From the NCBI RefSeq assembly GCF_045062745.1, contig NZ_JBJGED010000021.1, positions 62,001-126,000 on the forward strand: 64,000 nt of DNA. Direction: 5' to 3'. Numbering within the stretch: the first letter of the stretch is position 1; every line of letters starts with the position of its first letter. Made by a program: the position numbers and the translations under genes. This DNA comes from Paenibacillus_AA sp045062745 (GTDB lineage: Bacteria; Bacillota; Bacilli; Paenibacillales; NBRC-103111). The notes beneath the pieces are model-generated. The model searched no databases, was not told where the DNA came from, and saw only the letters and a program-made list of their open reading frames with translations. Positions 42,994-50,861 of the stretch are shown here, one piece after another.

Positions 42994-44118
42994 CTAGATG
43001 CCGTGCTGTTTGATGCTGATTTTTTGCTGCAAGCTCTGAATCGCCTTGGCGATGCCGCCGATCAGCTCGGAATCCTCACTGTAGTGCGCGGTTTCGAGTT
43101 CGATCGCCCGGCCTGTCAAATCCTTCAGCAAGGTACGGATCTGAGGCAGGAACAAGTCTTGAACTTGCAGGATCGTGCCGCCGATAATGAGCCGTTCCGG
43201 ATCGAATAAGCTGACGATATTCGCCAGCATCACGGCAAGCTTCGTCTGATCCTCCCGGACGAGTGCAAGCGCCGCCTCGCTGCCGGCCTGTGCCGCGCGC
43301 AGCACGCCCTCGTTCCCGAGCGCGCCCAGCCACCGCTCCAGATAGCCGCCCTCCGGGTGGTACCCGCCCGAGAGCTGCCGCGGCGCATCGATCAGCATAT
43401 CGCCTATCTCACCCGCCGCGAAGCGGGCACCCCGGAACACTTGCCCTTCGATCATCATCCCCATGCCGATCATCGCTCCCAGCGTGACGAACGCCAAGCT
43501 ATACGGCTGCCGGTCGAGCACACTCGCTTCGCCCAGAACGCCCATGTACACGTCGTTATCGATGAAGACGGGCGCCCGAAGCCTCTGTTCCAGCTGCTCC
43601 TTAAATGTGGTCCCTTTAACGAACGGGAAAAACCGAGCGTACAGGATGTCCCCCTGCTGCGGGTTGACGATCCCGGAGAACGCCACCCCAACAGCCGATA
43701 GATCGTTCGCGGTCAGCTTGGCCGTCCCAAGCAGCTCGTGCGCCTGCGACACAATCTCATCCAGCAGCGAATCCAAGCTGTCCGGCGCAGGGATTGCCCC
43801 CCGCTTCAGCACATCGCCCAAGTTGTTCGCCAGCGCAATCCTGATCGTCGGGTAAGCGACGTGCACGCCGATCACATAAGCGCCCTTGGAGTTGATCTGC
43901 AGATAGATCGGCTTCTTCCCTCCGCTCGACGGCCCGACGCCGATCTCGACCAGCACCTGCTCGGCCAGCAGCTCCGACACCAGCTTCGACACGGTCGGTC
44001 GGCTCATATGCAGACGCTTGGCCAGCTCGGCACGCGATAACGGGCCGTCCCGGCGAACCATGTCCACGATACTGCCGGTATTGATTTTTTTCAACAGCTC
44101 CGGTTTCCCAGATAACAT
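42994..44118 (-). CDS. ROK family transcriptional regulator
   Basis: A 374-residue NagC/XylR-type protein: N-terminal winged HTH (GPLSRAELAKRLHMSRPTVSKLVSEL, seen in pieces), then the ROK kinase-like fold with VGVAFSGIVNPQQGD, PVFIDNDVYMGVLGE and FAAGEIGDMLIDAP. The zinc-binding Cys motif (CxCGxxGC) usual in ROK kinases and many regulators is not visible, so it is more likely a regulator without kinase activity. It lies within the RidA-SDR-M20-ROK-Gfo cluster and presumably responds to its sugar or amino-sugar substrate. Confidence 0.88.
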   Translation of the reverse strand: MLSGKPELLKKINTGSIVDMVRRDGPLSRAELAKRLHMSRPTVSKLVSELLAEQVLVEIGVGPSSGGKKPIYLQINSKGAYVIGVHVAYPTIRIALANNLGDVLKRGAIPAPDSLDSLLDEIVSQAHELLGTAKLTANDLSAVGVAFSGIVNPQQGDILYARFFPFVKGTTFKEQLEQRLRAPVFIDNDVYMGVLGEASVLDRQPYSLAFVTLGAMIGMGMMIEGQVFRGARFAAGEIGDMLIDAPRQLSGGYHPEGGYLERWLGALGNEGVLRAAQAGSEAALALVREDQTKLAVMLANIVSLFDPERLIIGGTILQVQDLFLPQIRTLLKDLTGRAIELETAHYSEDSELIGGIAKAIQSLQQKISIKQHGI

Positions 44119-44181
44119 CGACTAATCCTTCCTTCTTGCCTAACATCATTCTTTCTCGACCGGCATCGGTTTCGAAGGGCT

Positions 44182-45468
44182 TCAGCCGTTGGCCGGCTTC
44201 GTCTCCCCGCACCACTGCAGGATCGTCTCGATATACGCCCGGGCGAGCTTCAGCAAGCTATCCACGTCCACGAACTCATCGGACGCATGCGCATTCTCCC
44301 CGACCGGGCCGCAAATTACAGCAGGCGTAGGCGAATATTCGTTGAACATAAAGGCGTCGCAAGCGAACGGCGACATCTCCGCCTGCAGGGGCGGATGTCC
44401 CTCTTCCGAGAGTGCGCCCGCCAATACGCCGGCCAGCCCGGTATCGGCCACCGTGCCCGGGATGAACCGCGTCACTTGCTCCCACTCGACCCGGTACGGC
44501 CTCATGCCCGGCTCGGCGCACAACGCTCGAATCCGCGCGGCGAACGTCGCCTCGAGCTCCTCCAGCGTCTGGCCGGGATAGCATTCGAGCCACAACTCCA
44601 GCATGCAGCTCTCGGGAATACCGTCCGAGGCGCCAGGGTCGAAATGCCCGGCCCGGATCAAGGACAGCACTACGTTCGGCTTCGTACCCGGGACGGGACC
44701 GGGGGTCCCGGCAGGCGCATCGCCCAGCTCCGTGTGGTAACGCTCGATCTCGGTCACGATGCGGGCAATGCCGTAGATCGGGTTGCACAGCTCTTCCCCG
44801 CCGAACCCCATGCCGCCCTTGCCGTGCACGGTAATACGCCAAGTGACGCCGCCCAGATGGGAGGTGCACACTCGCAGATTCGTCGGCTCCGGGATGATGG
44901 CGGCATCGGCGTGATGGCCGCGCAGCCGGCCGGCGAGCGTCCCGTTCGCCCCGCCCATCTCTTCGTCGACGACGCTCTCGAAGGCGAGATCCCCCTTCAA
45001 CTGCACGTCGTGCTGCTGCAAGTAATAGAAAGCGAGCAAGGCCGCCGCCATCCCGCCCTTCATATCGTTGGACCCTCGGCCATATAGCCGGTTGCCGGTT
45101 ATAGTAGGCTGATAGGGCGGATATTGGCCGGCATGGCTGCCGATTACGACGTCGGCATGGCCGGAGAACAAGAGCGATCGGCCGCCGCCGCTCCCCGGCT
45201 TATGCGCCCATAGATTCGGCCGATCGGTATAATCGCGGCCGGGCCAGTAGGCGGGATGCTCGCGCAATCCCTCCACTTCGTCCAGCTCGTACAAGTCCAC
45301 TTGAAATCCCAGCGCCTCCAGCTCCTGGCGGAACAAATGCTGAACGTCCCGCTCGAGGCCGTGAGGAGGGCGATTCTCGCTCGGGATGGCGATTAGCCGG
45401 CTGCATAGGCCGACCAGCCAGTCGCGATGCTGCTCCATCCATTGATCGATTGAGGCAGTTGTGTCCAA
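44182..45468 (-). CDS. M20 family metallopeptidase (ArgE/DapE-type)
   Basis: About 428 residues. Zinc and catalytic blocks: LFSGHADVVIG, GRGSNDMKGGMAAALL (the bridging Asp), FESVVDEEMGGANGTL (Glu-Glu) and the C-terminal ENAHASDEFVD (His). Related enzymes deacylate N-acetyl-ornithine, succinyl-diaminopimelate or other N-acyl compounds. I place the start at TTG 45468, 8 bases after GGAG; the GTG at 45477 abuts that site, so it is less likely. It is 63 bases before the ROK gene and 109 bases after the SDR gene. Confidence 0.85.
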   Translation of the reverse strand: MDTTASIDQWMEQHRDWLVGLCSRLIAIPSENRPPHGLERDVQHLFRQELEALGFQVDLYELDEVEGLREHPAYWPGRDYTDRPNLWAHKPGSGGGRSLLFSGHADVVIGSHAGQYPPYQPTITGNRLYGRGSNDMKGGMAAALLAFYYLQQHDVQLKGDLAFESVVDEEMGGANGTLAGRLRGHHADAAIIPEPTNLRVCTSHLGGVTWRITVHGKGGMGFGGEELCNPIYGIARIVTEIERYHTELGDAPAGTPGPVPGTKPNVVLSLIRAGHFDPGASDGIPESCMLELWLECYPGQTLEELEATFAARIRALCAEPGMRPYRVEWEQVTRFIPGTVADTGLAGVLAGALSEEGHPPLQAEMSPFACDAFMFNEYSPTPAVICGPVGENAHASDEFVDVDSLLKLARAYIETILQWCGETKPANG

Positions 45469-45586
45469 TTCGTCCACTCCAGTGCCAGTTAAAGTAAGGA
45501 ATCGGATCCTGATCCCACCCTAATGATTCCTTTGTAACCTTTACTACCTAAGTCAAATCTACAACGCCCAATGCGATTCGTCAATC

Positions 45587-46348
45587 TTAAAAGGCGAGCT
45601 GGCCCCCATCGACTACGATCGATTCCCCGGTGATAAACGACGCGTCTTCCGAAGCGAGGAAAGCGAACACCCCCGAGATGTCCGTCACGCGGCCTCTCCG
45701 GTTGAGCGGGATTTTGTCTCGGACATACGCCAGTACCTTCTCCTCATCGTCGATCGCTTCCGACATCGGAGTTTGGATATACCCGGGGCATACCGCGTTC
45801 ACCCGGATGTTGTGAATGCCGAGCTCGATCGCCATCGTCTTCGTCAGCAGCACGACCCCGCCCTTGGAGGCATTGTAGTGCGCATAGTTCGCTTCCCCGA
45901 CGAGGCCGTTCGTGGAGGCCATGTTCAGGATGACCCCGCCCTCGTTCTGAGCGATCATCTGGCGGGCCGTGCGCTGCGCGACGTGAAACATGCCGTTCAG
46001 ATTGACGTCGATGATTTTGCACCAGTTCGCTTCTTTGATGTCCACGAACGGCTCTTCCCAGGCGATGCCCGCGTTGTTCACGACGATATCGATCCTGCCG
46101 AGGGCGGATACGGTCCGGTCGATCGCCTCCTGCACCTGCTCGGCGTCCGAGACGTCTACTTGGATGGCGATCACCGTAGCCCCCCGGCTCAGCAACTCCG
46201 ACTCTGTCTGCTTCAAATCGTTCAGCTCGTTCGAGAGCAGCGCCACTTTAGCCCCTTCGGCGGCAAAACGCTCCGCCGTCGCTTTCCCGATGCCGCGCCC
46301 GGCTCCGGTGATCAAGGCTACTTGACCTGCGAATCGCTGTATATTCAT
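45587..46348 (-). CDS. SDR family oxidoreductase
   Basis: A 253-residue classical SDR: TGAGRGIGKATAERFA, VNNAGIAWEEPFVD, the Ser of LNMASTNGLVG, YNASKGGVV (Tyr/Lys) and SFITGESIVVDGGQLAF at the C-terminus. ATG 46348 follows AAAGGAG. It is 14 bases after ridA, so the two are co-transcribed; an amine- or imine-linked catabolic step would fit RidA's imine deaminase role, but that is inference. Confidence 0.92.
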   Translation of the reverse strand: MNIQRFAGQVALITGAGRGIGKATAERFAAEGAKVALLSNELNDLKQTESELLSRGATVIAIQVDVSDAEQVQEAIDRTVSALGRIDIVVNNAGIAWEEPFVDIKEANWCKIIDVNLNGMFHVAQRTARQMIAQNEGGVILNMASTNGLVGEANYAHYNASKGGVVLLTKTMAIELGIHNIRVNAVCPGYIQTPMSEAIDDEEKVLAYVRDKIPLNRRGRVTDISGVFAFLASEDASFITGESIVVDGGQLAF

Positions 46349-46362
46349 CTCAATCGCTCCTT

Positions 46363-46752
46363 TCACTCGTTTGGATTGGGCAGGCTGGCAATGGCGTCGA
46401 TCTCCACCAGAATATGGTCCAACCCGGCTTCGACACATGTCCGGGCCGGCATCGGCGCTTGGAAGTAGCGCTTGTACACTTCATTGAATCGGCCGAACAA
46501 GCCCATATCCGCCAAGAATACGTTCACTTGCACCACCTCGTCCATTGAGGTTCCCGCTGCTTCCAGAATGAGCTCGATGTTCCGGAGCGTCAGATCGGCC
46601 TGCTCCTCGATCGTGTCCCCGACGATGCGGCCGGTTCCGGCCTCAAGAGGGCCTTGTCCGGACACGAAGACGAACCCGTTCGACACGATCGCTTGCGAAT
46701 ACGGACCGTCCCCGGCAGACGCGAGCGGCGCGAACACGCTTTTTCTAGGCAT
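46363..46752 (-). CDS. RidA/YjgF/UK114 family protein
   Basis: A 129-residue protein with the family pattern GDGPYSQAIVSNGFVFVSGQ, IEEQADLTLRNIELILEAAG and the conserved active-site Arg in MPARTCVEAGL. RidA proteins hydrolyse reactive enamines/imines made by PLP enzymes. Catabolic-cluster copies often serve a specific pathway rather than general housekeeping. First gene of the cluster, with GGAGAGGTGGAG before the ATG and a 31-bp dyad upstream. Confidence 0.92.
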   Translation of the reverse strand: MPRKSVFAPLASAGDGPYSQAIVSNGFVFVSGQGPLEAGTGRIVGDTIEEQADLTLRNIELILEAAGTSMDEVVQVNVFLADMGLFGRFNEVYKRYFQAPMPARTCVEAGLDHILVEIDAIASLPNPNE

Positions 46753-46791
46753 AGCTCCACCTCTCCTTTCGAAATATTAAACGCAATTGCA

Positions 46792-46822
46792 ATATATTGA
46801 ACGAATTACGCTTTCAATATAT
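46792..46822. promoter_or_regulatory. 31-bp dyad before ridA (candidate operator)
   Basis: ATATATTGAA and TTCAATATAT are perfect 10-base arms separated by 11 bases. The minus strand also carries -35/-10-like pairs (TTGAAA, 17 bases, TATTGC; or TTCAAT, 16 bases, TAATAT) overlapping it. The cluster's own ROK protein is a candidate ligand-responsive binder. Confidence 0.6.
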
Positions 46823-46960
46823 CACCGTCGTTCTTGCACCGTCAATGTGCCCCCAATCCCAGAGCCAAAAAAATCGTCACTCCCCGACATTCGCCCAAAT
46901 CCACTAGGCCCTTCTCACATAGGATGGATGGAACCAGACTCTGTATAAGGGGAATCGCTC

Positions 46961-47344
46961 ATGTACAATCCATTCTCGGCTTCAACACCCGGCGGTGGGG
47001 GCAACCTGATCCAAAGCAAAGCGCAAGCGCTCATCGGCCGGCCTGCCGGCATCGCCCTCCGCGACGGGACCGGCGTCTCCGGCGTCATTTGTAGCGTCCA
47101 TGGCGGAGAGGTGTATGTGCTGCAATATTTATATCAAACCCAGTTCGCTACGTTCCACTACCCGTTCAACCAGATCCGGGACATTCATCCCTTCCCGAAC
47201 TGCCAGTCTTCCGGGCCCTATCCGGACGGTCCTATGCGTATCGCCTCGACCAATCCCGAGAGCAGGATTGGTTTTTTTGTTGTCCCCTTGAATCCGGTCT
47301 ATCTGAACCCGATGTCCCGTGATATAATGACTACGTTTACATAA
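46961..47344 (+). CDS. Small protein of unknown function, reading through a terminator
   Basis: The frame gives 127 residues. Residues ~15-80 look like a small beta-barrel (LIGRPAGIALRDGTGVSGVI, GGEVYVLQYL, FNQIRDIHP) loosely resembling YuzF/DUF2642 proteins. ATG 46961 has AAGGGG 8 bases before. From residue ~97 the frame enters a perfect hairpin and T-tract (47251-47281) and continues over an extended -10 promoter before reaching TAA, with no earlier stop. The last ~30 residues are therefore probably not native and the original stop may have been lost, or translation normally ends on a truncated message. Function unknown. Confidence 0.6.
   Translation: MYNPFSASTPGGGGNLIQSKAQALIGRPAGIALRDGTGVSGVICSVHGGEVYVLQYLYQTQFATFHYPFNQIRDIHPFPNCQSSGPYPDGPMRIASTNPESRIGFFVVPLNPVYLNPMSRDIMTTFT
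47251..47281 (+). terminator. Intrinsic terminator inside the reading frame of the small protein gene
   Basis: CCAATCC / GGATTGG arms with an 8-base loop followed by TTTTTTTG. It has the shape of a normal terminator but lies inside the open frame of the gene it follows, with no stop codon before it. Confidence 0.85.
47320..47328 (+). promoter_or_regulatory. Extended -10 promoter of the LTA synthase gene
   Basis: TG-A-TATAAT, a perfect extended -10, with only a poor -35 17 bases before. It is 54 bases before the LTA synthase ATG. Confidence 0.65.
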
Positions 47345-47381
47345 ATTTAACAAATCTACATTTTCAGAGAGAGAGCGATAC

Positions 47382-49511
47382 ATGGGTATTCAAGGATTAC
47401 ATCGAATTCACACCTATCTCCGACGCCATTATGTGCCGTTCGCCTCATGCGTCGGAATCGTGGTGATGCTGGAATTTCTGAGCCGCGGCGGTGCCGGGGC
47501 AGCCTTCGCCTGGAGTCTGACCCACATCATCCGGTTCGGCTTCAATGCCGCGATCGTCTATTGTTTGCTGCTGCTGCTGACCGCCCTCATCGGCCGTACG
47601 CGTGTTTCCTTCTGGGTGTTGGCCCCCGTTCTGCTCGTCCTCGGTCTCATCAGCGGGATTAAGCTGAAGGTGCTGGGCATCCCCCTGCTCCCTTGGGACT
47701 TCGTGCTCAGCAGCGAGACGAAAGACATGACGCCGTATTTGAATAACATCCTCTCCTGGAGTATCGGGTTCGCCTTGCTTTTTTTCTTCCTGTTCAGCTA
47801 TTGGATGATGCGGCTCCTCCCTCGCCACTTGCACCGGCTCTCTTGGAAAGAACGCGGAATCACAGCCGCCATCGCCATCGCCGTCTTAGCCGTCCTCTAC
47901 ACCGACAAACCGATTCCGCTCAAACGAGCGTTTGCTATCGAGGGCATTCTATGGGACCAGTCGGACAATGTGAAAACGAACGGATTTACGCTGACGACGC
48001 TTATGAATATGGAGCAGCTGTTCGTGAGCAAGCTGACGGATTACAGCAGCGAGATGGTGTTCGGCATCATGAAGCAGCACGCCCCGCCCGACGGAGGCCC
48101 GTCCAGTGTCAAGCCGAATGTGATTGTCGTGCTGAGCGAATCGCTGTGGGACGTCACGCAAATTCCAGGCATTGAGTTCAACCAGGACCCGCTGCCCCAT
48201 CTCCATGCGCTTCAAAAGCAATTCCCGAGCGGCACGCTGCTGTCGCCCCAGTTCGGAGGCGGTACGGCTAACGTAGAGTTCGAGGTGCTGACCGGCAATT
48301 CGATGCGGTTCCTGCCCCAAGGCTCCGTGCCTTACAACCAGTTCATTCACGGCGGGGTGGATTCGCTGGCCAGCATTCTTGCCCGTCAAGGCTATTCGGC
48401 GACAGCCGTCAGCCCGTACCATGCCTGGTATTTCAACAGCAACGAGATTTATAAAAATTTCGGGTTCCACAACTATGTCAGCCTAGAGTTTTTCAAGCCC
48501 GTCTACGAGGGACCTTATATCGCCGATCGGGAGGTCGGCCAAGTCATCATCGACGCCTCGAAGAAAACGAGCGGGCCCGATTTTATTTTCGCGAATACGA
48601 TGGAGAACCACTTTCACTATTTTCCGGGCAAGTTCGCCGATAACCCGATCCGCATCCGCAACGATTACCCGGCGGAGACCAAAGGGATGCTGGAAACGTA
48701 CGCCCGGGGCGCCTATGACGCCGATCGGATGCTGCAGCAGCTAGTCGATTATTACAACTCGGTGGATGAGCCTACGATTCTAGTTTTCTTCGGCGACCAC
48801 CTGCCCTCGCTCGGGGACCAGTTCAAGGCGTACAAGGAATCGAAATACATCACGGGCGACACCGATCCGGGCTTCCTGGACAAAATGTACCGGACTCCGA
48901 TTCTCGTCTGGAACAACTACTTGCCCGAGCAGCCGGCGGAGAAGCTTAATATGAGTCCTTCGTTCGTCAGCCCATACGTGCTGAATATGGCTCACCTGCA
49001 GGGCAGCTACTTCACGGATTACTTGCACGAGCTGTACGGCAAAATCCCGGTCATTCCGCCCAAAAATTACTTCGTCAAAATGGGGATCAAGGAAGGCGAT
49101 CTGAAGCCGTACGAGACGCTGCAATACGACATCCTGTTCGGCGAGCAGCATGCGTACAAGGAGAAAGGGCTCCGCATTCTCGATCCCGACTATTTGCTAG
49201 GCTTCGGCCCCATGAAGCTGGAATCGGCGGATCCGCCGGCCGTACTCGCGGGAGGCGGCGCCAATGGCGACTGGACCGTTCATCTGACAGGTCAAAATTT
49301 GCCTTCAACCTCGATCGTTTATGTAAACGGCAAAAAAGCGAGCTCATCCTGGGAGAGTCAAACCGCCATCACGGTCAACATCCCGCCCGAGCTGCAAAAG
49401 GCGTTCCAGCTCGATATCGACGTCCGCGTCATCGATTCGCAGGACAAAACGATCGGACAGACGAACGTCGTCCAGGTTGCGGCTTCGTCCTTGAAGGCGG
49501 CGACGCCTTAA
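47382..49511 (+). CDS. LTA synthase family sulfatase-fold transferase
   Basis: A 709-residue membrane protein. Five N-terminal membrane helices (residues ~20-185) are followed by an extracellular alkaline-phosphatase-superfamily domain: NVIVVLSESLWDV (metal-ligand Glu), GGGTANVEFEVLTGN (nucleophilic Thr), NHFHYFPG and VFFGDHLPSLGD (Asp/His metal ligands). These match lipoteichoic acid synthases/phosphoglycerol transferases. The C-terminal ~85 residues (DWTVHLTGQNLPSTSIVYVN onward) look like an Ig-like IPT/TIG domain not present in Bacillus LtaS. Weak GAGAG Shine-Dalgarno. The 3-prime end overlaps the convergent DUF2306 gene by 4 bases. Confidence 0.9.
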   Translation: MGIQGLHRIHTYLRRHYVPFASCVGIVVMLEFLSRGGAGAAFAWSLTHIIRFGFNAAIVYCLLLLLTALIGRTRVSFWVLAPVLLVLGLISGIKLKVLGIPLLPWDFVLSSETKDMTPYLNNILSWSIGFALLFFFLFSYWMMRLLPRHLHRLSWKERGITAAIAIAVLAVLYTDKPIPLKRAFAIEGILWDQSDNVKTNGFTLTTLMNMEQLFVSKLTDYSSEMVFGIMKQHAPPDGGPSSVKPNVIVVLSESLWDVTQIPGIEFNQDPLPHLHALQKQFPSGTLLSPQFGGGTANVEFEVLTGNSMRFLPQGSVPYNQFIHGGVDSLASILARQGYSATAVSPYHAWYFNSNEIYKNFGFHNYVSLEFFKPVYEGPYIADREVGQVIIDASKKTSGPDFIFANTMENHFHYFPGKFADNPIRIRNDYPAETKGMLETYARGAYDADRMLQQLVDYYNSVDEPTILVFFGDHLPSLGDQFKAYKESKYITGDTDPGFLDKMYRTPILVWNNYLPEQPAEKLNMSPSFVSPYVLNMAHLQGSYFTDYLHELYGKIPVIPPKNYFVKMGIKEGDLKPYETLQYDILFGEQHAYKEKGLRILDPDYLLGFGPMKLESADPPAVLAGGGANGDWTVHLTGQNLPSTSIVYVNGKKASSSWESQTAITVNIPPELQKAFQLDIDVRVIDSQDKTIGQTNVVQVAASSLKAATP

Positions 49512-49984
49512 ATCCGCTTGCTGCTGCCGGGACGGGCAAATCGCCTTATGGTCATCGCGATGAGCGGAGAGCCCATGATAGTCGGAATGAACCAAAGGAA
49601 CAATGACGGAATGCCGGTCACAGAGGAGACAGCCTCGCCGTTCACGACAAGCACTGCCGTAATGATCCCAATATACGATCCGAGCATGCCGTTAATATGC
49701 TTAGGCAGCCAATTGTTCCGTCTCAGCTTTCGGACCAAATAACCATAAAGGGCCATCCCGTAGGAAAATACGGCAATATAGAACAAGAATGCCAACTCCG
49801 ACCATTTTATCATGGACATGATTACTGCAGTGAGGAATACCACTACGTAACCGCAATGATACACTTCCCCGGTTATGGTGTGGATTCCTTTTTGTTTGCG
49901 GACAAAAGAGGCCAGAGCCCCGGTGATCAAGCAGATCGTTCCGGCCCCAATATGACCTGCGAGCAATACCGAATAAATGGACAT
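49508..49984 (-). CDS. DUF2306-type membrane protein
   Basis: A 158-residue protein with four membrane segments. The first helix region LAGHIGAGTICLITGALASF and the GIHTITGEVYHCGY loop (His residues) match the DUF2306 family, whose role is unknown; the His residues could bind haem or metal. It lies downstream of a tetR gene on the same strand, with one of two TetR-type dyads in its own promoter region, so it is a probable TetR target. GAGGAGG precedes the ATG. Confidence 0.8.
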   Translation of the reverse strand: MSIYSVLLAGHIGAGTICLITGALASFVRKQKGIHTITGEVYHCGYVVVFLTAVIMSMIKWSELAFLFYIAVFSYGMALYGYLVRKLRRNNWLPKHINGMLGSYIGIITAVLVVNGEAVSSVTGIPSLFLWFIPTIMGSPLIAMTIRRFARPGSSKRI

Positions 49985-50015
49985 CGTTACAATTACCTCC
50001 TCATTTATGGTTTTT

Positions 50016-50036
50016 AATGAACACTGTTCAGTAAAT
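50016..50036. promoter_or_regulatory. TetR-type operator before the DUF2306 gene
   Basis: AATGAACACTGTTCAGTAAAT contains the palindrome TGAAC-AC-TGTTCA. Half of it (AATGAACAC.GTT) recurs before tetR at 50713-50725. Confidence 0.65.
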
Positions 50037-50054
50037 GAGCTAAAAAAATCGGCC

Positions 50055-50699
50055 TTATCGATTCAAGGCCATGTAAATCATATCCCTCGAATGTTTGGCG
50101 AGCTTCGCGGTTCGGTCTTCATCAAACATGGGCATCTGAATGGCGAGCGCGACAACCCCATGCATCATCGCCCAAAGGATGTCGCTGTACACTTCCGTTT
50201 CCCCAGGCTTCATGGCTCCCTGATCCATAGCGTAACGCACGGCATCGGACAAAACTTGGAAGGCCGCAAAACGCGGAGTCTCTTCCCCATGACGGGACTT
50301 GGTCAAATAATCGCTTCTCCACATGAACATCAATTGATAATGCACAGGATTGTTTAAGCCGAAGCGGATATAAGTGTCTCCCAATCGTCCCAATCGCTCC
50401 CAAGGGTCTGCAGTGCTATCGGCGGCCTCTGAAAGTTGGCATTGGAAACGGGCAAAAGCTTCGTCTACGACCGTAAACAAAAGGTCATCTTTGTCGCGGA
50501 AGTACAAATACAAGGTTGCTGGGGAATAGCCGATCCGTTCAGCCAGCTTGCGCATGGAAAAATCATTGTATCCCCACTCCAAAAACTGTTCGCTTGCCTT
50601 TTGAAGAATGAAGTCGCGGAGCTGCTCTTTTTGCTCGTCGCGCCGACTCCGACCAACTTTCCGAGCACCTCCTTTCTCTATTTCATGAATCTTTTTCAT
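50055..50699 (-). CDS. TetR family transcriptional regulator
   Basis: A 214-residue repressor with N-terminal HTH (ILQKASEQFLEWGYNDFSMR, LAERIGYSPATLYLYFRDK) and an all-helical ligand domain that includes a TetR_C-like region (HYQLMFMWRSDYLTK). ATG 50699 follows GGAGG at 4 bases; ATG at 50756 is in frame but poorer. It is flanked by two related dyads, one in its own promoter (50712-50730) and one before the downstream DUF2306 gene, so it likely represses itself and that gene. Confidence 0.9.
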   Translation of the reverse strand: MKKIHEIEKGGARKVGRSRRDEQKEQLRDFILQKASEQFLEWGYNDFSMRKLAERIGYSPATLYLYFRDKDDLLFTVVDEAFARFQCQLSEAADSTADPWERLGRLGDTYIRFGLNNPVHYQLMFMWRSDYLTKSRHGEETPRFAAFQVLSDAVRYAMDQGAMKPGETEVYSDILWAMMHGVVALAIQMPMFDEDRTAKLAKHSRDMIYMALNR

Positions 50700-50711
50700 T
50701 AAGCCTCCATT

Positions 50712-50730
50712 AAATGAACACCGTTTATTT
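50712..50730. promoter_or_regulatory. TetR-type operator before the tetR gene
   Basis: AAATGAACACCGTTTATTT, an imperfect palindrome that shares AATGAACAC-GTT with the site at 50016-50036. It is immediately upstream of the tetR Shine-Dalgarno. Confidence 0.6.
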
Positions 50731-50804
50731 AATATATACCCCATTTTGTTTTCCATTTCAAATATCTTTGAGTATGTAGAAATTCTTACAGTATGCCTTG
50801 CACA

Positions 50805-50845
50805 CTAAAAAGGACCTGCCGAGGCATTGCCCTTCACAGATCCTT
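50805..50845 (-). terminator. Terminator of the aldose epimerase gene
   Basis: Minus-strand arms AAGGATCTG / CAGGTCCTT (50837-50845 with 50810-50818), then TTTTTAG. It lies 17 bases past the stop. Confidence 0.75.
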
Positions 50846-50861
50846 TCCTGTCTGTATGCAC

